DNA of 64,000 nt from Kitasatospora fiedleri (GTDB taxonomy: Bacteria; Actinomycetota; Actinomycetes; Streptomycetales; Streptomycetaceae). The stretch spans positions 6,167,001 to 6,231,000 of the forward strand of contig NZ_OX419519.1 of the NCBI RefSeq assembly GCF_948472415.1. The letters run 5' to 3'. Below are positions 52,689 through 61,605 of the stretch, in pieces (within the stretch, counting starts at the first letter, position 1; every line of letters begins with the position of its first letter). The position numbers and the translations under genes are program-made. The notes under the pieces were generated by a model, which saw only the letters and a list, made by a program, of their open reading frames with translations, made no database searches and had not been told where the DNA came from.

Positions 52689-54863
52689 GTGGCGGGACGG
52701 AACGGGCGGTGGGCCAGGGAGGTCCTCGCGGTGGCCGGACGGCAGCGGGCGGCGGCGCGGGCGCTGGTCGCGGACCACGCGGCGGCGGTCGCGGAGGTGG
52801 CGCGGGCCCACGGGCTGATCTTCGAGCGGCTGGTGCGGGCCGAGCTGGCGGCGATCCCGGTCGAGCGGCTCAAGGACGTCACCGAGGGCCGGTTGCAGAC
52901 CGGCGCCCTGCGCGCCGCCGGCTACCCCACGGTCGCGGCGGTGCACGACGCCACCCGGCAGGACCTGCTGCGCGTCCCCGGCATCGGCGGCCCCACCGCC
53001 GCCCACCTGCTGGGCGCCGCCGGGCAGATCGCCGCCGCCGTCCAGGAGGGCACCGCCGTCCGCCTCGACCCGGCGCACCCCGACGCGGCGGCCACCGCGC
53101 TGGTCACCGCCCTGCACCGGCTGGTGCTGGCCGGGCCCGCCGCCCGGCGGGCCGCCGCGGAGGCCGCCGACCTGGACGACCGCTACCGGGCCCCGCTGGC
53201 CGAGGCCACCTACGCCCGGGGGCGGCTGCGCGGGCTGCTGGTCGGCGCGGAGAAGCGCGAACGGGCCTGGCGGGCCGTCGAGTCGCTGGCGGGGGAGGGG
53301 GAGCGGGCGGAGGCGGACGGGGTGGCGCTGCGGTTCGCCCAGGCGTCCGCGGACCTGCTGCGCCCGCCCGCGGGGGAGGTCGAGGTCTGGGTCGAGTTCG
53401 AGCACCGGGCCGCCGAGTTCTACGCCGAGCTGGCGCTGCTCGCCGAGGAGGGCCGACTGGCCGGTCCGACCGCCACCGACGGCCGGGCCGCCGCCGAGGG
53501 CCACCTGCCCGACGGCCTGGCCGAGCAGGTCCGCGCCCAGCCCTTCGACGACCGGGGCTGCACCGTCTCGCTCCGCGGCTACCAGGCGTTCGGCGCCCGG
53601 TTCGCGCTGGCCCGCCGGAAGGTGGTGATCGGCGACGAGATGGGCCTGGGCAAGACCGTGCAGGCGCTGGCGGTGCTCGCCCACCTGGCCGCCGACGGGG
53701 CGCCGCGCCGCTTCCTGGTGGTCTGCCCCGCCTCGGTGCTGGTCAACTGGCAGCGGGAGACCGCCGAGCGGACGGTGCTCACCCCGCACCGCTACCACGG
53801 CCCCGGCCGGGAGGCCGCCCGGGAGCGCTGGCTGGCGGGCGGCGGCGTGCTGGTGGCCACCTACGAGTCACTGCGCACCCTGGCCGCCGACCCGGTGGAC
53901 GCGCTGGTCGTCGACGAGGCGCACTTCGTGAAGAACCCGGCCGCCCGCCGCACCCGACTGGTCGCCGAGTGGGCCGCCCGCACCGAGCGCGTGCTGTTCC
54001 TGACCGGCACCCCGATGGAGAACCGGGTCGAGGAGTTCCGCACCCTGATCGGCCACCTCCAGCCCGACCTGCTCGCCGACCTCCCGGCCGGTCTCGGCGC
54101 GCTCGGCCCGCTGGCCTTCCGGCGCGCCGTCGCCCCCGCCTACCTGCGCCGCAACCAGCAGGACGTGCTCACCGAACTCCCGGACGTGGTGCGGGTCGAC
54201 GAGTGGGACGAGCTCTCCGGGCCGGACCGGGCCGCGTACGCCGCCGCCGTCGCCGAGGGCAACTTCATGGCGATGCGCCGGGCCGCGTACGCCGCGCCCG
54301 CGCACTCGGCGAAACTCCGGCGGCTGCGCGAACTCGTCGCCGAGGCCGCCGAGTCGGGGCACAAGGTGGTGGTGTTCTCGTACTTCCGGGAGGTGCTCGC
54401 CGCCGTCCACGGGGCGCTCGGCGCGGCCGTCGCCGGCACCGTCGCCGGATCGCTGCCCGCCGAGGCGCGGCAGGAGCTGGTCGACGCGTTCACCGCCGCG
54501 GACGGGCACGCCGTGCTGCTCTGCCAGATCCAGGCCGGCGGGCTCGGCCTCAACCTCCAGGCCGCCAACGTGGTGATCCTCTGCGAGCCGCAGCTCAAGC
54601 CCACCCTGGAGGACCAGGCGGTGGCCCGCGCCCAGCGGATGGGCCAGATCCGCCGGGTCCGGGTGCACCGGCTGCTCGCCACCGACAGCCTGGACCGGCG
54701 GCTGGTCGAACTGCTCAGGGGCAAGGCCGAGTTGTTCGACCGCTACGCCCGCCGCAGCGACCTCGCCGAGGCCGCCCCCGAGGCGGTCGACATCTCCGAC
54801 CGGGCGCTCGCGGTGCGGATCGTCGAGGACGAGCAGCTGCGGCTGGCCGGCCCGGCGAACTGA
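52689..54863 (+). CDS. SNF2-family DEAD/DEAH-box helicase
   Basis: A 724-aa Swi2/Snf2 ATPase translocase. The N-terminal 300 residues are helical with an HhH-like LLRVPGIGGPTAAHLLGAA. Motor motifs: VVIGDEMGLGKTVQALAVL (I), LVVCPASVLVNWQRE (Ia), LVVDEAHFVKNPAA (II), VLFLTGTPMENRVEEF (III), VVVFSYFREVL (IV), LLCQIQAGGLGLNLQAANVV (V) and DQAVARAQRMGQIRRVRVHRL (VI). It remodels protein-DNA or nucleic-acid complexes using ATP. The GTG at 52689 has GGAGGAGGGA upstream; the GTG at 52668 is an alternative. No defence-system partner such as a nuclease or methylase is adjacent. Confidence 0.9.
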   Translation: MAGRNGRWAREVLAVAGRQRAAARALVADHAAAVAEVARAHGLIFERLVRAELAAIPVERLKDVTEGRLQTGALRAAGYPTVAAVHDATRQDLLRVPGIGGPTAAHLLGAAGQIAAAVQEGTAVRLDPAHPDAAATALVTALHRLVLAGPAARRAAAEAADLDDRYRAPLAEATYARGRLRGLLVGAEKRERAWRAVESLAGEGERAEADGVALRFAQASADLLRPPAGEVEVWVEFEHRAAEFYAELALLAEEGRLAGPTATDGRAAAEGHLPDGLAEQVRAQPFDDRGCTVSLRGYQAFGARFALARRKVVIGDEMGLGKTVQALAVLAHLAADGAPRRFLVVCPASVLVNWQRETAERTVLTPHRYHGPGREAARERWLAGGGVLVATYESLRTLAADPVDALVVDEAHFVKNPAARRTRLVAEWAARTERVLFLTGTPMENRVEEFRTLIGHLQPDLLADLPAGLGALGPLAFRRAVAPAYLRRNQQDVLTELPDVVRVDEWDELSGPDRAAYAAAVAEGNFMAMRRAAYAAPAHSAKLRRLRELVAEAAESGHKVVVFSYFREVLAAVHGALGAAVAGTVAGSLPAEARQELVDAFTAADGHAVLLCQIQAGGLGLNLQAANVVILCEPQLKPTLEDQAVARAQRMGQIRRVRVHRLLATDSLDRRLVELLRGKAELFDRYARRSDLAEAAPEAVDISDRALAVRIVEDEQLRLAGPAN

Positions 54864-54934
54864 CGGGCCGGCGAACTGGCGGGTCGGCGAACTGGCGGGC
54901 CGACGAACTGGCGGGTCGGTTAACTGACGGGCCG
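54855..54934. repeat. 16-bp tandem repeat in convergent spacer
   Basis: Five units of a 16-mer (GCGAACTGGCGGGTCG and close variants) begin inside the last codons of the SNF2 gene, cross its stop and reach the convergent MDR gene stop. The last part forms a CTGACGG-G-CCGTCAG palindrome at 54924-54938, which may act as a bidirectional terminator. Confidence 0.85.
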
Positions 54935-55933
54935 TCAGATCCGCACCAGCATCTTGCCGGTGTTCGTGCCCGCCAGCACGCCGAGGAACGCCTCGACGGT
55001 GCGGTCGAAGCCGTCCAGCACCGTCTCCGCGGCGAGCACCCGGCCGGAGCGCAGCTGCGGGCCCAGCAGGGCGTACAACTCCTCCTGGGCGTCCAGGTGG
55101 TGGCGGACCAGGAAGCCCTCCAGCCGGATGCTACGGGCCACCAGGTCGAACAGGTTGTGCGGGGCGGCGGGCGCGGCGGCCGCCCCGTACTGGGCGATCG
55201 CCCCGCACCAGGCGATCCGGCCGAACTCGCGCAGCGCGCCGATCGCCGCCGCCAGGTGCTCGCCGCCGACGTTGTCCAGGTACACGTCGATGCCGTCCGG
55301 GGCGGCCCCGGCCAGCAGCTCGGCTACCGGGCCGGCGTGGTGGTCGAAGGCCGCGTCGAAGCCCAACTCCCCGGTCAGGAAAGCGGTCTTGGCCGGGCTC
55401 CCGGCCGAGCCGACCACCCGCCGGGCCCCCAGCAGCCGGGCCAGCTGCCCGGCCGCCGTGCCCACCCCGCCGGCCGCCGCCGATACGAACAGGTCCTCGC
55501 CCGGCTTCAGCCGCGCGATCCGGGTCAGCCCCACGTACGCGGACAGACCGGTGCCGCCCAGCACGCCCAGGTGCGCGCTCAGCGCCACGCCCGGCAGCTC
55601 GGGCAGCACCCGCACCTGCTCGGGCGCCAGCACCGCGTGGGTGCGCCAGCCCTGCCGGTGCAGCACCGGCGTGCCCACCGGCAGCGCCGCCGAACGGGAC
55701 TCCACCACCCGCCCCACCGCCCGCCCCTCCAGCGGGGCGTGCAGCGGGTAGCCGCCCTCGCCGCCGCCCATCAGGCCGAGCATGTACGGGTCGACGGACA
55801 GGTAGGCGTTCTCCACCAGCACCTGTCCCGCGGCGGGCGCGGGCAGCGTGCCGTCGACGAAGGCGAACAGGTCGGCGGTCGGCCGGCCGCTCGGGCGGGC
55901 GATCTGGTGGACGGCGCGGAAGGGCACGGACAT
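54935..55933 (-). CDS. NADP-dependent oxidoreductase (MDR superfamily, PTGR/CurA-like)
   Basis: A 332-aa zinc-independent medium-chain reductase. N-terminal AYLSVDPYMLGLMGG and cofactor motif LFVSAAAGGVGTAAGQLARLLGARRVVGSAGSPAK (AxxGGVG, NADP) are clear. Later motifs are IDVYLDNVGGEHLAAAIG, GRIAWCGAIAQYGA and EGFLVRHHLDAQEE, of the leukotriene B4 dehydrogenase/curcumin reductase type. It reduces alpha,beta-unsaturated ketones with NADPH. The ATG at 55933 is chosen; GGAGGGGGAGGG is a long way upstream. Confidence 0.92.
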   Translation of the reverse strand: MSVPFRAVHQIARPSGRPTADLFAFVDGTLPAPAAGQVLVENAYLSVDPYMLGLMGGGEGGYPLHAPLEGRAVGRVVESRSAALPVGTPVLHRQGWRTHAVLAPEQVRVLPELPGVALSAHLGVLGGTGLSAYVGLTRIARLKPGEDLFVSAAAGGVGTAAGQLARLLGARRVVGSAGSPAKTAFLTGELGFDAAFDHHAGPVAELLAGAAPDGIDVYLDNVGGEHLAAAIGALREFGRIAWCGAIAQYGAAAAPAAPHNLFDLVARSIRLEGFLVRHHLDAQEELYALLGPQLRSGRVLAAETVLDGFDRTVEAFLGVLAGTNTGKMLVRI

Positions 55934-56055
55934 GGCGGAACGCTCCGGAGGGGGAGGGGGAGTTGACGTGCCAGGACGCTACGGCGCGCACGACTCCCCC
56001 CGGCAGGGGGCGGCGTCGATGGCCGCCCCCGATCCATGAGCGGTGTTCATGCCTG

Positions 56056-56103
56056 GGTGCTCGGGTGCTCGGGTGCTCGGGTGCTCGGGTGCTCGGGTGC
56101 TCG
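56056..56103. repeat. 8-bp perfect tandem array, unit GGTGCTCG
   Basis: Six perfect head-to-tail copies of GGTGCTCG lie in the 208-bp space between two minus-strand genes, about 40 bases after the stop of the MBL hydrolase. It is the most uniform of the three octamer arrays in the window. Confidence 0.93.
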
Positions 56104-56141
56104 GGCCCGGGGCACCGGCCCGTGGTCGGCTCGTGCCGCGG

Positions 56142-57047
56142 TCAGCTCGTGCCGTGGCAGAGGACGAAGTCGGCGAACGGGAACCGGCCGTGCCGCCCGG
56201 CCACCTCGGTCAGCGCCTTCCTGATGTCCAGGAGCCGCTCGACCGGCAGCTGGAGCGGGAGTTCGGACGGCTGGTGGACGGTGCGGATCGGGTAGTCCAC
56301 CCCCGGCTCGTCGGTCATCTCGACGTGGCAGCCCAGCAGGTGGCTGACCGGACGGGTCCGGGCGAAGTCGATCAGCCGGTCCACCGTCGCGGTGTAGGCG
56401 TCCCAGTCCTGGATGTACAGCCGCCCCGGGTAGACTGTGTCGCCGGTGAGCAGGAACCCCGTGTACGGGTCGTAGTAGGTGACCGCGGCCGGGTGGTGCC
56501 CGGGACTGGCCAGGCACTCCAGCACCCGCCCGCCCAGGTCCAGCGGCACCGGCCGGTCCGGGTCCGGCCCGAGCCCCAGGTACCGGGTGACGCTCTCCAG
56601 CCCGGCGTCGACCAGCACGGTGTCCGGCCGGTCGGCGAACTGCGGGTCGCCCGCGACGTGGTCGCCGTGCCCGTGGGTGTGCAGCACCACCAGCTCGTAC
56701 GGTTCCCGCCCCGGCCCGGCCGTCCGGCCGTGCCGCGCGCACCACGCCGCGACCAGTTCGTCCACCACCCGGCGCAGCGGGAAGTACGCGGGTTCGGCGG
56801 TGGCGCCGGTGTCGAGGAGCACCGCCCGGTCGCTCCCGAAGAGCAGGAACAGGAACGGCGCCTCGTAGTTGACCGCCATGTTCTGGCGCAGGAGCACGGT
56901 GTGGGCGTCGTAGTGGTGGACCTGGATCTCGGGATCGGTGTCGTGCTTCGCCGAGACCGAGCCGTGAATCCACCGGACGTCGAGCGAGCGCCCTTCGACC
57001 GGGGCGGTGAAATCGACCGGCCGGCGGCCGGGGGCTTCGACGGTCAT
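56142..57047 (-). CDS. MBL-fold metallo-hydrolase
   Basis: A 301-aa metallo-beta-lactamase-fold enzyme. The dinuclear zinc motif is VVLHTHGHGDHVAGD (HxHxDH). A second His is in LASPGHHPAAVTYYD, the bridging Asp in FLLTGDTVYPGRLYIQDWD, and the last His in HLLGCHVEMTDEPG. The N-terminal 60 residues are a family-specific extension. A glyoxalase II- or lactonase-like reaction is expected but the substrate is unknown. The ATG at 57047 has GAAGGAG directly upstream. It is divergent from the LysR gene at 57313. Confidence 0.9.
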   Translation of the reverse strand: MTVEAPGRRPVDFTAPVEGRSLDVRWIHGSVSAKHDTDPEIQVHHYDAHTVLLRQNMAVNYEAPFLFLLFGSDRAVLLDTGATAEPAYFPLRRVVDELVAAWCARHGRTAGPGREPYELVVLHTHGHGDHVAGDPQFADRPDTVLVDAGLESVTRYLGLGPDPDRPVPLDLGGRVLECLASPGHHPAAVTYYDPYTGFLLTGDTVYPGRLYIQDWDAYTATVDRLIDFARTRPVSHLLGCHVEMTDEPGVDYPIRTVHQPSELPLQLPVERLLDIRKALTEVAGRHGRFPFADFVLCHGTS

Positions 57048-57312
57048 GGCTCTCCTTCGGGCAGGTGAGGTGAGGTGAGGGGACGGTCGGACGACTGACC
57101 GGCCGGCCGGACGGACCCGAACGTACACCCACCGGAGACGGCCGACCGGGCCCCAGCCACCTTACCGACGAGCCGAGTTGGCCCCTGCCCGCCCGCCCGC
57201 CGGCCCGCCGGCCCGCCTGCCCGGTCCGGCCGAGCCCGGACGTCCGCCATCCGCCGCCCGGCCCGTACCGGGCCGCCAGGTCGCCGCCCGACCGGGCAAC
57301 TAGGCTGCGCGG

Positions 57313-58227
57313 GTGGCAGACGATCTCCTCCCGCAGGAACTGCGGATTCTGGTCGCGGTCGCCGACAGCGGCGGCTTCACGGCCGCCGCCGAACGGCTCG
57401 GGCTGACCCAGTCCGCGGTGTCGCACGCCGTCCGGGGCTGCGAGCGCAAACTCGGCGCGGTGCTGTTCGAGCGCGGGCGGCGCGGCGCCCGGCCCACCCC
57501 GGCCGGGGAGCGGGCGGCCGGGCACGCCCGGCGGGTGCTGCGGCTGCTGGCCGCGCTCCCCGGCGAGGTCCGGCAGGCCGCCGCCGGGGCCGGGGCCGGG
57601 CCGAGCGGGCCGCTGCGGATCGCCGCGTTCCGCAGCGCCGCCGTCCAGGTGCTGCCGCCGGTGCTGGCGGTGCTCGCGGCCCGCTGCCCCGAGTTGGTGC
57701 CCGAGGTGCGGATCGTGCGCGACCTCGGCCGCGGCACCGCGGGCGAGGTCGCCGACGGCCGGGCCGACCTCGCCCTGGCCACCCTCGACGCGCGCGGCAC
57801 CACCGCCACCCTGCCCGGGCTGCTCGCCGCGCCGCTCTACCGCGAGGAGTACGCGCTCGTCCACCGCCGGGGCCACCCCGACCCGCGCGGCCTGCCGCTG
57901 GTCGACTGGGACGAGAACTGCGGCTCGTACACGGCGGACTGGTGGCGGCGTCAGGACTGGCTGCCGACCGCCACCATCAACGTCTCCGACGACACCGTGG
58001 TGCTCTCGCTCGCCGCCCAGGGGCTCGGCATGGCCGTCATGCCCCGGCTCAGCCTGGACCGCCCGCCCGCCGGACTGGCCGTCACCGACCTCGGCCCGGA
58101 CCGCCCCGCGCGCCGGGTGGGCTACGTCACCACCCCCGAACTCGCCCGCACCGCCGCCGTCCGCGCCCTGGTCCGGGCGCTGCGCGAGGCGCCGCTGCCC
58201 GCCGGGGCGAGCGCGCTGGAGGGGTGA
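57313..58227 (+). CDS. LysR family transcriptional regulator
   Basis: A 304-aa LysR-type activator. The HTH is at residues 5-65 (ELRILVAVADSGGFTAAAERLGLTQSAVSHAVRGCERKLGAVLFER). The effector domain begins GPLRIAAFRSAAVQVLPPVLAVL and ends around EAPLPAG. The GTG at 57313 fits the conserved start of the HTH. It is divergent from the MBL hydrolase, its likely target, with no clear T-N11-A operator noticed in the GC-rich spacer. Confidence 0.9.
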   Translation: MADDLLPQELRILVAVADSGGFTAAAERLGLTQSAVSHAVRGCERKLGAVLFERGRRGARPTPAGERAAGHARRVLRLLAALPGEVRQAAAGAGAGPSGPLRIAAFRSAAVQVLPPVLAVLAARCPELVPEVRIVRDLGRGTAGEVADGRADLALATLDARGTTATLPGLLAAPLYREEYALVHRRGHPDPRGLPLVDWDENCGSYTADWWRRQDWLPTATINVSDDTVVLSLAAQGLGMAVMPRLSLDRPPAGLAVTDLGPDRPARRVGYVTTPELARTAAVRALVRALREAPLPAGASALEG

Positions 58228-58244
58228 AGCCGGAGGGGCGATGG

Positions 58245-58309
58245 GTCCCGCCGCCCGTGCGGGGGCGCCCGGCCCGGGAGAGCGGAGTGGGCCGGGTGGG
58301 CGGCGGGAC
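58245..58309. terminator. Long-loop hairpin after LysR gene
   Basis: GTCCCGCCGCCC at 58245-58256 is complementary to GGGCGGCGGGAC at 58298-58309. The loop is 41 nt and itself GC-rich, so its strength is uncertain. Confidence 0.35.
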
Positions 58310-58499
58310 GTGGAGTGACGAACCCCGCCACCGAGTCTCCGCGACTCCGCTCACGTTCCGCTAACGTCCCGCTGACGTGCGGAAACACCCGGCGGCTGTG
58401 GTTGACTTGACGGCGGGTCGAACGGCGGGGGAGGGTACGCCGGGCGGCCCCGGCGGGCGGTCCGCAGAGGTGGTCGGGGACGGCGGGACGGGGGGAGCG

Positions 58500-59069
58500 A
58501 TGCTGGCGCTCGCCGAAGTGCGGGACGAACCGATGGCGGCCGACGGGTTGGTGCTGCGCAGACCGCGCCCCACCGACGCCGCCCTGGTGCACCGCGGCAC
58601 CCACGACCCGCTGGTGCGGGAGTTCCTGCAGGCCGTCGTCCCGCACCGGGACACCGCCGCCGCCGAACAGTGGCTGACCGACATCCCGCCGATGCTCTGG
58701 GAGACCGGCCGGGCCGCCTACTTCGCCGTCGAGTCGGCGGACACCGGCGAGGCCCTCGGCTGGGCCGAACTGGTCAACCTCGACCCGGAGCTGGAGCGCG
58801 CCGAGGTCGCCGTCTGGCTGCTGCCCGAGCACCGCCGGCTGCGCACCGCCAAGGCCGCGCTCCGGCTGGTGTGCCGCTTCGGCTTCGAGCGGATCGGCCT
58901 TCGCCGGATCGACGCCTTCGCCGCCGCCGACAACATGCCCAGCCAGCTCACCGGCGCCGCCATCGGCTTCCGCCGGGCCGGCTACCGCCCCGCGCTGTTC
59001 CGCAGCTCCCGCACCCACCGGCTGCACGACGCGGTGCACGCGACACTCGTACCGGAAGACCTCTGCTGA
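58500..59069 (+). CDS. GNAT family N-acetyltransferase
   Basis: A 189-aa RimJ/RimL-type acetyltransferase. It has LVLRRPRPTDAALVHRGTHDPLVREFL, YFAVESADTGEALGWAELVNLDPELERAEVAVWLLPEHRRLRTAKAALRLVCRFGFERIGLRRIDAFAAADNMPSQ, the last including the acetyl-CoA loop (R-R-L-R-T-A), and GFRRAGYRPALF. It acetylates amines of small molecules or protein N-termini. The ATG at 58500 has GGGGGGAG upstream; the ATG at 58536 is an alternative. The WD40 gene follows 45 bases later, possibly in the same transcript. Confidence 0.87.
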   Translation: MLALAEVRDEPMAADGLVLRRPRPTDAALVHRGTHDPLVREFLQAVVPHRDTAAAEQWLTDIPPMLWETGRAAYFAVESADTGEALGWAELVNLDPELERAEVAVWLLPEHRRLRTAKAALRLVCRFGFERIGLRRIDAFAAADNMPSQLTGAAIGFRRAGYRPALFRSSRTHRLHDAVHATLVPEDLC

Positions 59070-59114
59070 CCCACGGGGCTCCCAAACTCCCCGCACCGAA
59101 CCAGGAGTGACGAC

Positions 59115-61253
59115 ATGTCAGGAAGCGTACGGCTGGAAGACGGCAGCCTCGGCGAACTGGTGATCACCGCCGACGGCGCCTTCCGGGCCACCCGCGCCGA
59201 CCACGAGCGCACCGGCCGGATCGACCCCGCGCTGATCCGCCGGGTGCTCGCCGGAGCCGGCCAGGCCCCCGCCCCCGCCCCGGACGGCACCCCGGCCGCC
59301 GCCCGGCGGCTCACCATCCAGGGCCAGCCCGGCCAGCCCGACCGGCAGTGGACCGACGGCACCGACGCGGCCCTCCCGGCCGCCGCCGCCACCCTCGTCG
59401 CGCTGCTCGACCAGGCCCTCGGCGAGCCCGCCGCCCCGGCCGCGCTGCCCCCCGTGCTGGCCCGCACCGAGCCCGCCGTCGGCGCCGCCCGCAGCGCCGC
59501 CGCCGTCGGCACCGTGGCCGGCCGCGCCGCGTACGCCCTGGTCGAGGAGGGCGGCGCGTTCGGCCTCACCGCGCTGGACGACGCCGCCCCGCTCGGCGGC
59601 TCCGACGCCGACGCCGGGCTGGCCCCCACCGCCGTCGCGCTCGGCGAGGCCGGCGGGCGCTCGCTGTTCGCGGTCGGCAGCACCGACGGCTCGGTCCAGG
59701 TGTGGGACGCCGCCACCGGCCGGGTCGCGCACGGCACCACCGGCGGTGAGGGCGCGCAGGCCGTCGCCGCGCTGGTCTGCCGCGACATCCCGGTGGCCTT
59801 CTCGGCCGGGCAGTCCGGCGACCTGCGGGCCGTCCGGGCCGACGACGGCCGGGTGCTGGGCACCCTGCCCACCGGCGGCCAGGGCGCGACCGCGCTGCGC
59901 GCCGCGCACTGCGCCGGGGTCGACCTGCTGGCCGCGGCCTCCCCCGACGGCACCGTCCGGGTCTGGGACGCGGGCACCGGCGAGCTGATGCACCTGCTGG
60001 TCGGCCACCGCGGCGAGGTGGCGGCGCTGGCCGTGCTCACCGTCGGGAACCAGGCCGTGCTGGCCTCCGCCGGGCAGGACCGCCGAATCCGGCTGTGGGA
60101 CCTGGCCACCGGCCAGTCGGTGGCCGAACTCGACGGCCACACCGGCACCGTGACCGGCCTCGCCTTCACCACCCTCGACGACCGCCCGGTGCTGGCCTCC
60201 TGCGCGCTGGACGGCACCGTCCGCACCTGGGACGTGTACGACGGCCGCCCGCTGCACGGCTGGCCGGCCGGCGAGTGGCTCACCGGCCTGGCCGCCGTCG
60301 AGGACCTGCTCTACACCGGCGACGAGACCGGCCGGATCACCGTCTGGGAGGCCGCCACCGGCCGCCCCGCCGCCGCGGCCGCGGTGCCCGCCGGACGCCC
60401 CGGCAGCCCGCTGGCCGCGCTGGCCGCCGGCACCCTGCACGGCCGCCCGGTGCTGGCCGCCGGGTTCGGCGACGGCTCGGTCGCGGTCTGGGACGCCCCC
60501 ACCGGCGGCCAACTCCTCGACCTGCCGGGCGAGGGCGGGCCGGTGCACACCCTCGACCTCACCGCCGACCTGCTGCTGTGCGGCACCGTCGCGGGCGCCG
60601 TCCGCAGCCACCGGCTGGCCGACGGCGGCGCGCTGCCGCTGCCCGTCCCGCACGCCGGGCCGGTCGCCGGGATCGCCTTCACCCCCGGCGAGCAGCCGCT
60701 GCTGGCCTCCGCCGGGCGGGACGGCGCGCTCTCGGTCCGGGACGCCGCCACCGGTGCCGACAGCCGCCGCTTCGCCACCGGGCGCGGCCCGTTCACCGCG
60801 CTGGCCGCCACGGTGGCCGGCGGGCAGCCGATCCTGGCCACCGCCGGGGAGGACCTGACGGTGCGGCTGTGGCACGCGGGCAGCGGCACGGCCGGGCCGG
60901 TCTGCGCCGGACTGCCGCGCCCCGCCGAGGCGGTGGCGTTCGCCGAGATCGGCGGCCGTCCGGTGGTGATCGCGGGCGCGGGCGACGGCACGGTGCTGGT
61001 CTGGGACGTCCAGGACGGCAGCCGGACCGCCGAACTGACCGGCGGCGGCGCGGCGGTGCGGGCGGTGGTGGGCCGGGAGTTCGACGGCGAGGCGCTGCTC
61101 GCGGCGGGGGACGCCGCCGGGACGCTGCGGCTGTGGCACCTCTCCAGCGCGACGCTGCTCAACGAGGCGGCGCTGGACGGCACTCCACTGGCCATCGAGC
61201 TGGACGAGGCGGGCCTGCGGATCGTCACCCCGAGCGGGGCCGTCACCCTCTAG
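59115..61253 (+). CDS. WD40 repeat protein
   Basis: A 712-aa scaffold protein. After a variable N-terminal 130 residues come about 11-12 WD-type blades, e.g. LASAGQDRRIRLWDLATGQSVAEL, LASCALDGTVRTWDVYDGRPL, LAAGFGDGSVAVWDAPTGGQL and LATAGEDLTVRLWHAGSG. This is enough for one large or two stacked propellers. No signal peptide or TM is seen, so it is cytosolic and probably organises protein complexes. The ATG at 59115 has CAGGAG upstream. The blade style resembles the C-terminus of the ATPase/propeller protein at 17381. Confidence 0.87.
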   Translation: MSGSVRLEDGSLGELVITADGAFRATRADHERTGRIDPALIRRVLAGAGQAPAPAPDGTPAAARRLTIQGQPGQPDRQWTDGTDAALPAAAATLVALLDQALGEPAAPAALPPVLARTEPAVGAARSAAAVGTVAGRAAYALVEEGGAFGLTALDDAAPLGGSDADAGLAPTAVALGEAGGRSLFAVGSTDGSVQVWDAATGRVAHGTTGGEGAQAVAALVCRDIPVAFSAGQSGDLRAVRADDGRVLGTLPTGGQGATALRAAHCAGVDLLAAASPDGTVRVWDAGTGELMHLLVGHRGEVAALAVLTVGNQAVLASAGQDRRIRLWDLATGQSVAELDGHTGTVTGLAFTTLDDRPVLASCALDGTVRTWDVYDGRPLHGWPAGEWLTGLAAVEDLLYTGDETGRITVWEAATGRPAAAAAVPAGRPGSPLAALAAGTLHGRPVLAAGFGDGSVAVWDAPTGGQLLDLPGEGGPVHTLDLTADLLLCGTVAGAVRSHRLADGGALPLPVPHAGPVAGIAFTPGEQPLLASAGRDGALSVRDAATGADSRRFATGRGPFTALAATVAGGQPILATAGEDLTVRLWHAGSGTAGPVCAGLPRPAEAVAFAEIGGRPVVIAGAGDGTVLVWDVQDGSRTAELTGGGAAVRAVVGREFDGEALLAAGDAAGTLRLWHLSSATLLNEAALDGTPLAIELDEAGLRIVTPSGAVTL

Positions 61254-61605
61254 CGCCCGATCTCCCCAGGATCTCCACGAAACACCCGGAGTGCGCACTT
61301 CCGCTCTTTACTTCCCTGACGGTTTCACGCCGTGAATTTACCTGATGCATGCTTTCCGGCCCCTTGCGGAGCCGGAAAGCTCTGCGAAGCTCGTGTCGGG
61401 GTGACGTGACGTCATCCCGGCACGCTGGCTTGGCTGTGCGCGCTCATTGCAGCAGGTTAGGGTTGCCTGGGATCAAAGGGCCGGTGCGGGCATGGCACGG
61501 GCACGTCCGGAGCCGTACCCGGCTCCGGTGTTCTTGCATGCCCGACCGGGCCACCGGTGCGGACGCGTACCGACCGGGGGCGGGCGGAGTTCGGGAAGGT
61601 GTGCG
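61254..61605. promoter_or_regulatory. Promoter region of the WXG-like gene pair
   Basis: 352 bases without a gene. It includes a 10-bp stem GCTTTCCGGC/GCCGGAAAGC at 61351-61380, probably the WD40 terminator or an operator. An AT-richer stretch (GTGAATTTACCTGATGCATG) lies at 61332-61351, likely promoter DNA for 61606. Confidence 0.4.

Noticed and set aside
52668-54863. SNF2 helicase as part of a defence island (DISARM- or Zorya-like)
   Set aside because: Neighbours are an MFS pump and an MDR reductase. No methylase, PLD nuclease or ZorA/B-like gene is present.
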